Shown one piece after another: positions 1 through 8,665 of a DNA stretch of 38,479 bases. The notes beneath the pieces are model-generated. The model worked only from the letters and a program-made list of their open reading frames with translations. It did no database searches and was not told the DNA's origin. The position numbers were made by a program, and so were the translations under genes. Source of the DNA: an uncultured Veillonellaceae bacterium (GTDB lineage: Bacteria; Bacillota; Negativicutes; Selenomonadales; Selenomonadaceae); assembly GCA_902766015.1 (NCBI GenBank), contig CACXCC010000108.1, positions 1 through 38,479 on the forward strand, read 5' to 3'. Position 1 is the first letter of the stretch, and the number at the start of each line of letters is the position of its first letter.

Positions 1-88
1 AGTTTCAGGTGACTCGGATAAGTTCCGTGACTCAATTATCTCATGTGAGGGAAAGAATTTACATACACCATTTTATTAAGCGGTTACG

Positions 89-2035
89 GTGTTTCGTGCC
101 GTGTTTCTTTGGCGGTACTGGCCGTTTCGCGGATGGGATGGTAAGGGAAAGGCTGTGCGTCAATGTTTTCGGTTCGGCTTTTGGTGGGGGATGGATATCA
201 ATTCGTATGTATATCTGGTCCTCATGGTTCTCGTCAGTCTGCCGGGGGCGTTTTTGACGGGATATTTTGCAGTCGGCGATACGGTGCGGTTGATGTTCGT
301 GACAGTTTTTTCGCTTGTGCTGTATACGGCGTTCTGGGGGAATATGATTTTTTACGATCATTTCCATGATATTTTTAACCAGAATGTCTGGCTGGGGCGT
401 AAGGCGGAGAAGCATAATCTCGCGGATATTTTCTTTAACCAGCATCACGGGCTTTGGATTCTCCTGAGTTATGCCCCGTTTGCGCTCGCGGTTGCCGGGA
501 TCGGGACGTTGCTTCTTTGGATTCCGACACTTCCTCTGCCGCAGTTGACGTCAACGCCGCTTCAGTATGCGCTGAATACGGTTGTATTTTTGGGCGCGGT
601 AATGCTCTATTATTTTATTCGTTACGGCGGCAGTTTTTCGCACCGTGATAAGCCGGAATGGGATACGGTACCGCCGTTGGTCAAGAAGGATATGTTTCTC
701 GCGCGGGCGACGGTTGACGATCTCATTGCGTTGAAAAATCTGTATCAGCATCCATTGACGGGAGTTTTATCGCAGGATGACGCGACGGGTGAGAAGGCGA
801 TCCGGACGGTTTTGCCGAAAGGGGCGCCTTTGACGTGGCCGAAGGAGAGTCCGCTTTCGAATTTCCGCCGTACGGCGCAGGGCGCGCGGATCCGCAAGCC
901 GAAGCAGATTTTCTTTATTGTGGCGGAGAGTTATGCGCAGTATCCGCTCGATGATATTTATTCGTTTCTGCATTTGGCGGAGGGCGGCAGGAAGTTCCGT
1001 GAGGATCCGCATACGTTTTCACTGGAGCATTTCCTGCCGGCGGGGATGGTTTCGCGGCCTTCGCTTGTGGGGTTGATGTCAGGGATTTTTGACGCGAATC
1101 TCCAGCTTAATGAGCGCGAGATGTTTTGGCGTCATTCGGTGCGGACGTCTCTCCCGCTTCAGCTAAAGAAACTCGGTTATCGTTCGATCTATTGGTACGG
1201 CGGTTCGGCGACAAACGGGAGTTTTCACGAGTTTGCGCCGGCGATGGGCTTTGACACGGTGAATTCGGCAACGGAGTTTTGTCCGGCTGACGCACCGCGG
1301 ACTTGGGTCGGCGTTTATGATGACGTGTTTTTGGAGCATACGGCGAAGCTCATCAAGCAGATGAATGATGATCAGCCGACGTTGCATTTTGTCTATACAA
1401 CGTCGTATCACGGGCCGTTCAAGATTCATTTGGAGGATTACGGATATAATCCCGATACGGTGATGCCGGAGGCGTCGAAAAAGCTTCGCCGTGATCACGG
1501 GAAGCAGCAGAATATGGGTACGTTCTGGTATGCGGATCAGGCGCTTTACCGGTTTGTGAATGATATGAAGGCGACGTATCCGGACAGTCTGATTCTCGTG
1601 ACGGGAGATCATTCGGCGGGGATTATCCCGATCGGGGACTGTCTGCCGCGCAAGGATATGACGCTTCGCGAGCAGTATATGACGTCATTTGCGATGTATC
1701 ATCGGGATTTGACGTCGGAGATGTTCGCGGGTAATACGATCGGCAGTCATATGAATCTGATGCCGACTCTCTTAGAACTCATTGCGCCGCAGGGGTTCGA
1801 GTATTTTTCGCTCGTGCCGCCGCTCACGGAGCCGATTGATCATGTCGTGACACCGTATCACTGGCTGACACGTGACGCGATCGGTCGCGCGGGGACGACG
1901 TCATATCAGAATTTGACGATATCGAAGGATCCCGTGCCGACGTTTGAGCTCAAGGAACCGCGGTTCGAGGATGAGATCAACGGCTGGTGTTCACTGACCG
2001 GCTGGATTGTCCGGCATCCGGAATTGATGCGATGA
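89..2035 (+). CDS. LTA synthase family membrane sulfatase/phosphotransferase
   Basis: Membrane-anchored alkaline-phosphatase-superfamily protein resembling LtaS. The N-terminal third is hydrophobic, with several probable membrane segments (about residues 38-160). The C-terminal part is an extracytoplasmic sulfatase-like domain. Expected metal-site residues are visible: E280 in the FIVAES strand, the GDH motif at D507-H508, and a histidine in TTSYHGPF. The nucleophile is probably one of the hydroxyl residues in VSRPSLVG (S322 or S325). LtaS relatives transfer glycerol-phosphate or phosphoethanolamine groups in the envelope; the donor and acceptor here are unknown. The start is uncertain. GTG 89 has no good ribosome binding site, a stop lies in frame at 77, and ATG 191 (MDINSY) has only a G-rich upstream tract. 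The family's first membrane helix is poorly represented, so a frameshift or sequencing error near 80-95 is possible. Family call good, exact start poor. Confidence 0.75.
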   Translation: MFRAVFLWRYWPFRGWDGKGKAVRQCFRFGFWWGMDINSYVYLVLMVLVSLPGAFLTGYFAVGDTVRLMFVTVFSLVLYTAFWGNMIFYDHFHDIFNQNVWLGRKAEKHNLADIFFNQHHGLWILLSYAPFALAVAGIGTLLLWIPTLPLPQLTSTPLQYALNTVVFLGAVMLYYFIRYGGSFSHRDKPEWDTVPPLVKKDMFLARATVDDLIALKNLYQHPLTGVLSQDDATGEKAIRTVLPKGAPLTWPKESPLSNFRRTAQGARIRKPKQIFFIVAESYAQYPLDDIYSFLHLAEGGRKFREDPHTFSLEHFLPAGMVSRPSLVGLMSGIFDANLQLNEREMFWRHSVRTSLPLQLKKLGYRSIYWYGGSATNGSFHEFAPAMGFDTVNSATEFCPADAPRTWVGVYDDVFLEHTAKLIKQMNDDQPTLHFVYTTSYHGPFKIHLEDYGYNPDTVMPEASKKLRRDHGKQQNMGTFWYADQALYRFVNDMKATYPDSLILVTGDHSAGIIPIGDCLPRKDMTLREQYMTSFAMYHRDLTSEMFAGNTIGSHMNLMPTLLELIAPQGFEYFSLVPPLTEPIDHVVTPYHWLTRDAIGRAGTTSYQNLTISKDPVPTFELKEPRFEDEINGWCSLTGWIVRHPELMR

Positions 2036-2055
2036 CACAAATTTTGACACAGAAA

Positions 2056-2094
2056 AAGCCCCTCGCAACGTTTTTGCTTCGTTGCGAGGGGCTT
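2056..2094 (-). terminator. Terminator between the LtaS-like gene and rpmF
   Basis: A 15-bp perfect stem (2056-2070 with 2080-2094) around a 9-nt loop. The T-run lies on the minus-strand side, so it mainly ends rpmF, but it may also stop the convergent gene. Confidence 0.85.
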
Positions 2095-2105
2095 CCTTAT
2101 GGCCG

Positions 2106-2285
2106 TTATTCTGCGGCCTTGATGACTTCTTTGCCGTCGTAGTAACCGCATTCCATGCAGACATGGTGCGGGAGTTTCGGCTGGTGGCACTGCGGGCAGG
2201 CTACATAGCCCGGAGCCGTCAGTTTCCAGTTGGCACGGCGCTGGTCGCGGCGGGCCTTGGACATTTTACGCTTTGGTACTGCCAT
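2106..2285 (-). CDS. rpmF: 50S ribosomal protein L32
   Basis: A 59-residue protein beginning [20 protein letters not shown], the canonical L32 N-terminus. Four cysteines (C30, C33, C43, C46) form the zinc ribbon seen in zinc-binding L32 variants. A GGAGGTG ribosome binding site lies a few bases upstream of ATG 2285. In many bacteria rpmF follows a yceD/DUF177 gene. Here it stands alone with its own promoter (2380-2408) and terminator, divergent from the FakA-like gene. The product is a structural component of the large ribosomal subunit. Identification is essentially certain from the full-length sequence. Confidence 0.97.
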   Translation of the reverse strand: MAVPKRKMSKARRDQRRANWKLTAPGYVACPQCHQPKLPHHVCMECGYYDGKEVIKAAE

Positions 2286-2379
2286 TTGATTTCACCTCCG
2301 GTAGTGGTTCACTGGTGCGTGAAATTCAATTCCATGCAATGGGTTGATGCTGAATGGATTACGATTGACGCACGAATCT

Positions 2380-2408
2380 ATCATACCTGTTTTCGGCGTC
2401 GGTTGCAA
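2380..2408 (-). promoter_or_regulatory. rpmF promoter
   Basis: Read on the minus strand: -35 TTGCAA (2403-2408), a 17-bp spacer, and -10 TATGAT (2380-2385). It faces rpmF about 95 bp upstream of its start codon. Confidence 0.75.
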
Positions 2409-2450
2409 GCAATTTTTTCATTATTTTTTCAGGGGCGGGGCGTGCATTTA

Positions 2451-2459
2451 TGGTATAAT
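2451..2459 (+). promoter_or_regulatory. Extended -10 promoter of the FakA-like gene
   Basis: TGGTATAAT is an extended -10 with a consensus hexamer at 2454-2459. No good -35 hexamer lies at the usual distance. The start codon is 36 bp downstream. Confidence 0.65.
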
Positions 2460-2494
2460 AAAAGCTACAACGGAAAAGAAACGGATGTGATTTT

Positions 2495-3745
2495 ATGGTA
2501 GGAAATAAAGAAGTCATTACCGGCAGCGATTTTAAACGCATGGTTACCGGCGCATACAGTGAATTCCTGTTGGAATATGAGAATATTAACGAGCTTGACG
2601 GAGCCGGGGAACTCCCGGGGACGCATATTCTGCATACGTTGGGCGCGGCGGTTATGCCGCTTTCGGATACGACGGATGACAGTATCGGGGGACTCGCGCG
2701 CCGTGTCGCATCAGCCGCGGTTTTCGGGGCACGCGGGAGTGCCGGTGTCGTTCTCGCGCAGATGTTCCGCGGTCTCGGCAAGGGGCTCTCGGGCAAGTAT
2801 AACGCGACGTCGTCGGAGTTCGGCAAGGCGTTCCAGTACGGCATTCTTTATGCGCAGCGTGTCATCCCGGAACAGCCGGAACGTCCGATCATCACGATCG
2901 CGCGTGCCGTCGCGAAAGGCGCCTACCACGCCGTACGCGCGAATGTTCCGATTGTCGAGATTCTGCAGGCGGCGATTGAAGCCGGCGATCAGGCTCTCGA
3001 AAAACTTGACAAGCCGGATGCGGGCGCAAAGATTATGTTTACGTTCCTTTCGGGCTGCCTCAAGGGACTTGACGGCAATTTCGTTTCGCCGGCCGTCAGT
3101 CTGTCTCTCGGACTCGGCGCGGGTCAGCCGGGCCTCCCGGATCCGCGCGAAGACCTCGTGCAGCCGTACTGCGTCCGTTTTACGGTGCGCAATCCGAAAG
3201 GCAAGGTCACGGAGCTTCAGCATCAGCTGAAGGAATATGCGGATTTCGTGAGTGCGGAGCGCCGCGGCGGACTCGTTTATTTCCATATACATACGGATCG
3301 TCCGGGCAAAGTCATCGATCAGGCGATCGGCTGGGGGCCTCTCCATTCGATGCATGTGACAAATATGAGCGAAAGTCATGTCATCGAGCAGCATGAGGCG
3401 GAAATGCCGGTTGCGATGCTCGCGGTGGCGGAAAATACGGTTCAGGCGCGTCAGCTCCATGACGCGGGCATTCATACGACGGTTGTGGGCAGCGAGGAGT
3501 TCTGTCCGTCTGTCGCGGATGTTGTCAATGCGGTGCACAGCGATCTCGCCGATGCGTATGTGCTCATTGCGTGGAGCCGCGATTTCCGTCTCGTGTTCCG
3601 TCAGGTCAAACGTCTCCTCGGCGGACGCGTCGAACTCGTTCTCTGCGAGAATAAGAGTCAGCAGGCGCAGGCGATCAAGGCGTTTAACCCGCATCGCAGT
3701 GCCGCGGAAAATGCGCGTGACATGCTCCGCGCAGCCGGGCTTTGA
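2495..3745 (+). CDS. Degenerate YloV/FakA-like DAK2-family protein
   Basis: A 416-residue protein with the architecture of the DAK2/FakA (YloV) family, whose active members (about 550 residues) use ATP to phosphorylate fatty acids held by FakB. Recognisable blocks are GARGSAGVVLAQMFRG (78-93), the middle block HIHTDRPG (264-271) followed by a THVTNM-like strand, and a C-terminal DegV-like region. The ATP/Mg-binding block that in active kinases reads like FPVPDGDTGTNM is replaced by LDGAGELPGTHI (34-45), so both key aspartates are absent. Loss of kinase activity is therefore inferred. It may be a regulatory paralogue or a lipid-binding protein. No FakB or alkaline-shock gene is nearby. The SD is weak (ACGGATGTG), and the gene appears monocistronic. 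Confidence 0.75.
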   Translation: MVGNKEVITGSDFKRMVTGAYSEFLLEYENINELDGAGELPGTHILHTLGAAVMPLSDTTDDSIGGLARRVASAAVFGARGSAGVVLAQMFRGLGKGLSGKYNATSSEFGKAFQYGILYAQRVIPEQPERPIITIARAVAKGAYHAVRANVPIVEILQAAIEAGDQALEKLDKPDAGAKIMFTFLSGCLKGLDGNFVSPAVSLSLGLGAGQPGLPDPREDLVQPYCVRFTVRNPKGKVTELQHQLKEYADFVSAERRGGLVYFHIHTDRPGKVIDQAIGWGPLHSMHVTNMSESHVIEQHEAEMPVAMLAVAENTVQARQLHDAGIHTTVVGSEEFCPSVADVVNAVHSDLADAYVLIAWSRDFRLVFRQVKRLLGGRVELVLCENKSQQAQAIKAFNPHRSAAENARDMLRAAGL

Positions 3746-3769
3746 CTGTGACTTTTTACGGTTTACAAG

Positions 3770-3798
3770 TTGACAAATGACACCGAAATGCGTATAAT
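3770..3798 (+). promoter_or_regulatory. Perfect sigma-70-type promoter of a short transcript
   Basis: -35 TTGACA (3770-3775), 17-bp spacer, -10 TATAAT (3793-3798), with no mismatch to the consensus. The only thing downstream on this strand is a terminated transcript of about 65-70 nt. Confidence 0.85.
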
Positions 3799-3804
3799 AA
3801 GACC

Positions 3805-3870
3805 ATAAACAAATACCGATTTCGCGACAAGGAAGCCGTACGGATGAGAGTTCATCTGTGCGGCTTTTTC
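3805..3870 (+). ncRNA. Candidate small RNA, about 66 nt
   Basis: Predicted transcript from the consensus promoter at 3770-3798 to a strong intrinsic terminator. The terminator has a 15-bp stem (3833-3847 with 3852-3866), a 4-nt loop and a T-run. The next gene downstream lies on the opposite strand, so this is not a leader. The 5' single-stranded part is about 28 nt. A 16-codon hydrophobic mini-ORF starts at ATG 3844 inside the terminator with a poorly spaced SD and is probably fortuitous. No match to a known RNA family was recognised. The rest of this intergenic region (3871-3980) shows nothing else. Confidence 0.55.
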
Positions 3871-3980
3871 GGTTTTGTTTTCCTATTGGTCTGATTCCGC
3901 GGCAGTCGGCGGGTTCCTTTCCCGAGTGGCCCCTTCTAACCTCATTCGCTTTCCGCTCGCTGCCGTTTTTGTAAAAAATT

Positions 3981-4013
3981 CCCCTGTCTTCTCATGATTC
4001 CGGAAGGCAGGGG
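3981..4013 (-). terminator. Terminator of the glycosyltransferase gene
   Basis: Stem CCCCTG/CAGGGG (3981-3986 with 4008-4013) with a T-rich tract on the minus-strand exit side, 26 bp past the stop codon at 4039. Confidence 0.75.
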
Positions 4014-4038
4014 ATTTTTATGTGTCCGTATGCAAGTG

Positions 4039-5112
4039 TCAATAGAAGATTTCGCGGAGGCGTTCGGCGACGACAGAAGGAGGAATGGCATCCATACAGG
4101 CATTTGTTTTCTTTTTGCAGTGCGTATGACAGCAGGCGCGGCATTCGTTCGGTGTGATGATGAAGCGGTGTCCCGCGGAGAGCGGTCCGTAAATGGTCGG
4201 ATGTGTCGGTCCCCAGAGACTCAGGGTTGAGAGGCCGACGGCTTCGGCGATGTAGAGCGGTCCCGTATCGCCCGTGAGGAGGAGTGTTCCCGTTTTAAAG
4301 AGCGCGGCGAGTTCGCGCAGGTTCGTTTCGCCGGCGATGGATACAGACGGACGGAAGAGGTTTTGCTGCGCCGTTTTGACGAACGGGATGTCCGCGGGAG
4401 CGCCGCAGAAGACGATCTGGACGAGCGGCGGGAGTTCGCGCAGGGCTTCGCCGAAATATTCCGGTTTCCAGTTTTTGTCGGGCCACGTCGTGCGCGTGTT
4501 GACGAAGAGGATCGGGCGCGAAGGATCGACGCCGTGTTTCTGCCAGAATTTGCGTGCGTAGTCCTGCCAGCCGTCTTTGAGTTTCAGGACGAGACCGGGG
4601 CGGAATTTTTTCGGGTCATAGCCGAGAGGGCGGAGTGCCGTGAGGTAACGGCGGATTTTGTGCGGGTCGTCAATTTCGGGCGCCATTTCCGACATGAAAA
4701 GCGAGTTCCCTTCGTGACGTTCGTGGATGCCGATGCGGCGTTTGGCGCGGCTCATGCGCGTCAAAATGCCCGTGAGGAATAGCCCCTGTACGTCAAGTGC
4801 GATGTCGAATTCGTACTGATGGAGGAGTTCGGCGGCTTTTTTGAGCTCCGCGTAGCAGGTGCCGAGATGAAGTGAGGCTCCCGCTTTGTCGATGGGGCGG
4901 CGGTCCCAGACGAGGAGCCGGTCAATGTCGGGATTGTTCTCGAGGAGTGTTGCCGCGGGGGGACTGACGAGCCATGTGAGATGACAGTCAGGCAGATATT
5001 GTTTGATTTGGTGGGCGATTGCCGTTGTGTGCAGCACGTCGCCGATCGAACTGAGGCGCACGAGCAGGATGCGTGCGTTTTTCGGCGGTATCGTTACGGT
5101 TGTTTTTGACAT
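4039..5112 (-). CDS. Glycosyltransferase family 9 (heptosyltransferase-like)
   Basis: A 357-residue GT-B fold glycosyltransferase of the ADP-heptose:LPS heptosyltransferase family. Visible hallmarks are the N-terminal nucleotide-fold motif ILLVRLSSIGDVLHTTA, DVQGLFLTG, the donor-binding GDTGPLYIAEA (usually GDTGPMHIA), and WGPTHPTIYGP. A cysteine cluster, CRACCHTHCKKKTNACM, lies near the C-terminus and is common in this family. The enzyme would add a heptose-like sugar to the lipopolysaccharide core at the inner face of the cytoplasmic membrane. That is consistent with a diderm Firmicute. It sits alone with its own terminator, and no other LPS gene is adjacent. The exact sugar and acceptor cannot be read from the sequence. 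Confidence 0.88.
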   Translation of the reverse strand: MSKTTVTIPPKNARILLVRLSSIGDVLHTTAIAHQIKQYLPDCHLTWLVSPPAATLLENNPDIDRLLVWDRRPIDKAGASLHLGTCYAELKKAAELLHQYEFDIALDVQGLFLTGILTRMSRAKRRIGIHERHEGNSLFMSEMAPEIDDPHKIRRYLTALRPLGYDPKKFRPGLVLKLKDGWQDYARKFWQKHGVDPSRPILFVNTRTTWPDKNWKPEYFGEALRELPPLVQIVFCGAPADIPFVKTAQQNLFRPSVSIAGETNLRELAALFKTGTLLLTGDTGPLYIAEAVGLSTLSLWGPTHPTIYGPLSAGHRFIITPNECRACCHTHCKKKTNACMDAIPPSVVAERLREIFY

Positions 5113-5223
5113 GATATTTCCCTTTTTTTCGATCTTACGCTAAAATAAGGATAGTTGTTTATTTATTTTAGCACGATTTCGGGGTCGGGTACAAATCCCC
5201 GTGTGCGGAAGGAGGAATCGCGG

Positions 5224-8200
5224 GTGAAGGACGATACGGACCGGGAACTGCGTCGGCGTATGGATGCGGCGCGATCCCGGGCGGAGATGGCGGGACGTCA
5301 TCTGCTGCAGGATTTTTCGGAGGTTCGCCGTCAAATGACGCCTGAGGGCGTCAGGAAGGTGCCGCTGTTTCTCGTGCCGCGTCTCTTTGTCGAAACGGGG
5401 CGGGGCGATCCGAAACATTGGCTCGAGTTCCGCATGGGACGGGACCGTTTATATATTTTGCAGAATCTGCAGGAACTCATGCAGCGCGCGGAAAGCGGCG
5501 AGTATTGGGAGCTCGGGAAAAATGCCGTGTATTTGCCGCAGGAGGTCGGCTGGGCCGATCCCGTTTCGGCCGCGCTGTTTGACCTCATGCAAAAGGCGTA
5601 CCGCGAGGAAAAAGGCTTTTTTGCGGCGCAGCAGGAAGTTTCGGGCTGGCTGCGTCAATATCCGAGCTATGTGTTCCGGAAGAAACGGTTTTTCCTGTCG
5701 GATACGGAGTTTGCGCGATTCCTTCATGTTATGGGCGATATGCCGTTTGAACTGCATTTGGACGGGAGCGAGGGATTTGACGCGCGGTTTTCGCGGGAAA
5801 AGCCGCCGTTAAAACTCATCGTGGCGCGTGACGGCGAGGGCGGGACGGTTCGTCTCGAGCCGCAGGATCTGCTGCTGTTTGACGGTCAGGGACGGTTTGT
5901 TTATGCGGGTGAGCGGATTTATGAGCTTTCGGCGAATGATGCGCGCGCGCTCAAGCCGCTCGTCTGGGCGCTTCATAATGTTCCGGGGATTGCGTTTGAC
6001 CGTCGGGGAATGGCGCGTTTTTTCGGCGAGGTTTTGCCGGCACTGCGTGATGCGGCGGAGCTTCAGGCCGATCCGGAACTGCTGCACGAATTTTTGCTGC
6101 GTCCGCTTCATGCGGCCGTTTATATTGATTATGAGGGCAGGGGGATCAGCGTGCGTCCCGTTTGGCAGTACGGCGGGGATCGGATCAATCCGTTTGTGCC
6201 GCCGGAGACGCAGGGGAAAACGGGCCCCGTTTATGTGCGTGACCGTCAACATGAGGATGAACTTCTCGCGCAGCTCCGGAGTTACGGCTTTCGCCAGCGG
6301 GGCGGGCGGCTCGTGCTCGACGACGAGGATATGAGCTATGAGTTTTTGACGGACGGGCTGAAGCTTTTGCCGGATTGGGTTGACGTGTTTTATGCGGAGA
6401 CGCTGACGCGGCTTCCCGTGCAGAACCGTGTGTCCGTCAAGGCGGGCGTCACGGTGAATGCGGATAATATGCTGGAGCTCACGTTTGACCTGAAGTCGAT
6501 CGACTGGGAGGAACTGCAGGCGGTTTTTGAGGCGTATCGAAAAAAACGCCGGTATTGCCGTCTGAAAGACCGCACGTTTGTGACGCTCGGAGATCAGCAG
6601 ATGCGCGATCTCGCGAAGCTTTCGGAGCGGCTCGACTGGAAAAAGGCGCCGCGTCATCGGGATGATTCGGGGAAGGAAACACTCGAACTGCCGCTTTCGC
6701 AGGCGCTGTACCTTGACGGCAGTTTTGCCGAGCAGGAACGGCGATCGGGGAAGGAAATCCTCGCGCGGAGCCGAAAGTTCCGCGATTTGCGAGAGTTGCT
6801 CGAGTCGCCGCAAACGGCGCCGTTCCCGGTGCCGCAGACGCTTCAGCCGGTTCTGAGGAATTATCAGGTGACGGGGTATAAATGGCTCGCCACGCTCGCG
6901 TCACTCGGTCTCGGCGGGATTCTCGCGGATGACATGGGACTCGGGAAGACGCTGCAGGTTTTGACGCTGCTGCTCGCGGAAAAAGAGCGTCAACTCGCCG
7001 ATAAAACGGACACGGTTGACATGTCAACGGAGTCGGATCAGAATGCGGTTGATGTGTCAAATGACGCGAAAAACTCACCGAAAAGGCCGTCAATTGTTGT
7101 TGCGCCGACGTCACTTCTCTACAATTGGACGGACGAAGCGGCGAAATTTACGCCGCAACTCCGTGTCGCGGCGGCCGCGGGAACGAAGGCGGAACGACGC
7201 AAGGTGTTGGATCACGCGTCAGATTATGACCTCATCGTGACGACGTATCCGCTCTTGAAGCGCGATCTCCCGCTTTATGCGGATCTGACGTTTCATTACT
7301 GTTTTCTCGACGAAGCGCAGCAGATCAAGAACCCGGGCACGCAGAACGCGAAAGCCGTCAAGGAACTGCATGCGGAGGGGCGGTTTGCCCTGACGGGGAC
7401 GCCGATCGAAAATACGCTGACGGAGCTCTGGTCGATTTTTGACTATCTGCTGCCGGGCTTTTTGTACCGTCATGAGACGTTTAAACGGCGCTTTGAGGTG
7501 CCGATCGTGCGCGTTGAGGACGAAAGTGTCCTCAAAGATCTGCGCCGCCGCGTCTCGCCGTTTATTCTGCGGCGGTTAAAATCCGACGTGCTGCAGGAAC
7601 TCCCCGATAAAACGGAGCGGCGCGTGCTCGCGGATATGACGCCGCGTCAGGCGAAAATTTATCAGTCGTATTTCCTGCACAGCAAACGCGAATTTTTGCG
7701 CGTGCTCGAACAGCACGGATTTGACGGCAGCCGCATCAAGATCCTCGCACTACTCACGCGCCTGCGTCAGATCGCCTGTGATCCGGGTCTGTTCCTCGAC
7801 GATTATGACGGCGGATCGGGCAAGCTCGATTTATTTGACGAGATCGTCGCCGATGCCGTCGAAAGCGGTCACCGTTTGCTCGTTTTTTCACAGTTTACGC
7901 AGATGCTCGCGCGTCTCGGCAAACGTCTGCAGGCTCTCGGGATTGCCTATTTATACCTTGACGGTTCGACTCCCGCGCAGGAGCGCGTCGAACTTGTGAA
8001 GAAATTTAATGAGGGAACGGTGCCGGTATTTTTTATTTCGCTCAAGGCAGGCGGCACGGGACTCAATCTCACGGGCGCGGATATGGTCATCCATTTTGAC
8101 CCGTGGTGGAATCCCGCCGTCGAAGATCAGGCGACAGACCGCGCGTACCGCATCGGTCAGATGAAAAATGTGCAGGTGCTGAAATTCCTTGCGCGCGGCA

Positions 8201-8322
8201 CCATCGAGGAAAAAATCTACGCGATGCAGCAAAAGAAACACGAGCTCATCGATCAAATGCTGACGAGCGGCAGCGGCGCCGTCCGATTGACGGAAGACGA
8301 GGTTCGGCGTCTGTTTTTGTGA
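5224..8322 (+). CDS. SNF2-family DEAD/DEAH-box helicase
   Basis: About 1032 residues. The C-terminal half is a complete SNF2 ATPase: Walker A in DDMGLGKT (about 570-576), DEAQ box (D696), TGTPIENTLTELWSIFDYL, and helicase-C motifs SQFTQM, YLDGSTPAQERV and GGTGLNLTGADMVIHFDPWWNP followed by DRAYRIGQ. The N-terminal half is a long accessory region typical of bacterial SNF2 proteins, with no zinc/SWIM signature seen. A polar insert (about 595-625) separates motifs I and Ia. Such proteins translocate on double-stranded DNA; their bacterial role is mostly unknown. GTG 5224 is chosen because AAGGAGG ends 8 nt upstream. An in-frame TTG at 5155 has no such site. It is followed by the 6S RNA locus. 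Confidence 0.9.
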   Translation: MKDDTDRELRRRMDAARSRAEMAGRHLLQDFSEVRRQMTPEGVRKVPLFLVPRLFVETGRGDPKHWLEFRMGRDRLYILQNLQELMQRAESGEYWELGKNAVYLPQEVGWADPVSAALFDLMQKAYREEKGFFAAQQEVSGWLRQYPSYVFRKKRFFLSDTEFARFLHVMGDMPFELHLDGSEGFDARFSREKPPLKLIVARDGEGGTVRLEPQDLLLFDGQGRFVYAGERIYELSANDARALKPLVWALHNVPGIAFDRRGMARFFGEVLPALRDAAELQADPELLHEFLLRPLHAAVYIDYEGRGISVRPVWQYGGDRINPFVPPETQGKTGPVYVRDRQHEDELLAQLRSYGFRQRGGRLVLDDEDMSYEFLTDGLKLLPDWVDVFYAETLTRLPVQNRVSVKAGVTVNADNMLELTFDLKSIDWEELQAVFEAYRKKRRYCRLKDRTFVTLGDQQMRDLAKLSERLDWKKAPRHRDDSGKETLELPLSQALYLDGSFAEQERRSGKEILARSRKFRDLRELLESPQTAPFPVPQTLQPVLRNYQVTGYKWLATLASLGLGGILADDMGLGKTLQVLTLLLAEKERQLADKTDTVDMSTESDQNAVDVSNDAKNSPKRPSIVVAPTSLLYNWTDEAAKFTPQLRVAAAAGTKAERRKVLDHASDYDLIVTTYPLLKRDLPLYADLTFHYCFLDEAQQIKNPGTQNAKAVKELHAEGRFALTGTPIENTLTELWSIFDYLLPGFLYRHETFKRRFEVPIVRVEDESVLKDLRRRVSPFILRRLKSDVLQELPDKTERRVLADMTPRQAKIYQSYFLHSKREFLRVLEQHGFDGSRIKILALLTRLRQIACDPGLFLDDYDGGSGKLDLFDEIVADAVESGHRLLVFSQFTQMLARLGKRLQALGIAYLYLDGSTPAQERVELVKKFNEGTVPVFFISLKAGGTGLNLTGADMVIHFDPWWNPAVEDQATDRAYRIGQMKNVQVLKFLARGTIEEKIYAMQQKKHELIDQMLTSGSGAVRLTEDEVRRLFL

Positions 8323-8395
8323 GGGGGAATTTCCTGTGATTTATCCCGATGAACTACGTTACAATTCGTTTACATAGAGGCCTGTTTGTCAAGTC

Positions 8396-8424
8396 TTGCA
8401 TACGATTTTTTTTTATGCTATGAT
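8396..8424 (+). promoter_or_regulatory. 6S RNA promoter
   Basis: -35 TTGCAT (8396-8401), 17-bp spacer, -10 TATGAT (8419-8424). The start point should fall near 8431, at the 5' end of the structured RNA. Confidence 0.75.
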
Positions 8425-8430
8425 ACTTAC

Positions 8431-8651
8431 AAAGAAGGACAAGCCTAGGGTGTGCGTGAGCTTTAATAATGTCTAACCTACATTTTTCCTAGGGACTCTG
8501 ATTTGATTCCGGTGGATGTTCGCCTCGGCGAATGCAGAAGCCTGACTTAGGAGACCCACCTGCTAGTCGCAGGTTTTAGGCATGTAAAGTGAACGGCACT
8601 CCGGACCCCTGCTTTGAAAAGGGATTGTTGCTACGGGCAGCAATCCCTTTT
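8431..8651 (+). ncRNA. ssrS: 6S RNA
   Basis: A 419-bp gap between genes holds a structured RNA of about 185-nt mature length. The closing stem pairs AAGC, GGGT and GTGC near 8442-8456 with GCAC, ACCC and GCTT near 8597-8615. An inner stem pairs CCTAGG with CTTAGG on either side of an apical hairpin with a TTCGCC/GGCGAA helix. A small CCTGC/GCAGG hairpin lies in the 3' side of the central bubble. This closing-stem, central-bubble and terminal-stem layout, with the GAGACCCACCTGC segment, is that of Firmicute 6S RNA. The RNA binds the housekeeping RNA polymerase holoenzyme and mimics an open promoter. The promoter and terminator fit exactly. The call is from structure and remembered similarity, not from a covariance search. 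Confidence 0.75.
8617..8651 (+). terminator. 6S RNA terminator
   Basis: Stem AAAAGGGATTG/CAATCCCTTTT extended inward by further pairs (about 15 bp in all), with a T-run in the 3' arm. Confidence 0.85.
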
Positions 8652-8665
8652 CCCGTTTCTGATAC

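Noticed and set aside
2711-3694. Long minus-strand frame opposite the FakA-like gene
   Set aside because: Composition is that of an antisense shadow and no start signal is present; the plus-strand frame has recognisable DAK2 blocks.
3844-3894. A 16-codon hydrophobic ORF overlapping the sRNA terminator, like a type I toxin
   Set aside because: Its start codon lies inside the terminator stem, the SD is 10 nt away, and the frame runs beyond the T-run.
4089-4103. Nine-base match to the bases after an alternative omega-RNA end (GCCTGTATG) inside the glycosyltransferase gene
   Set aside because: About 0.3 such matches are expected by chance in this window on both strands, and the alternative scaffold end at 23438 fits the element structure less well than 23563.
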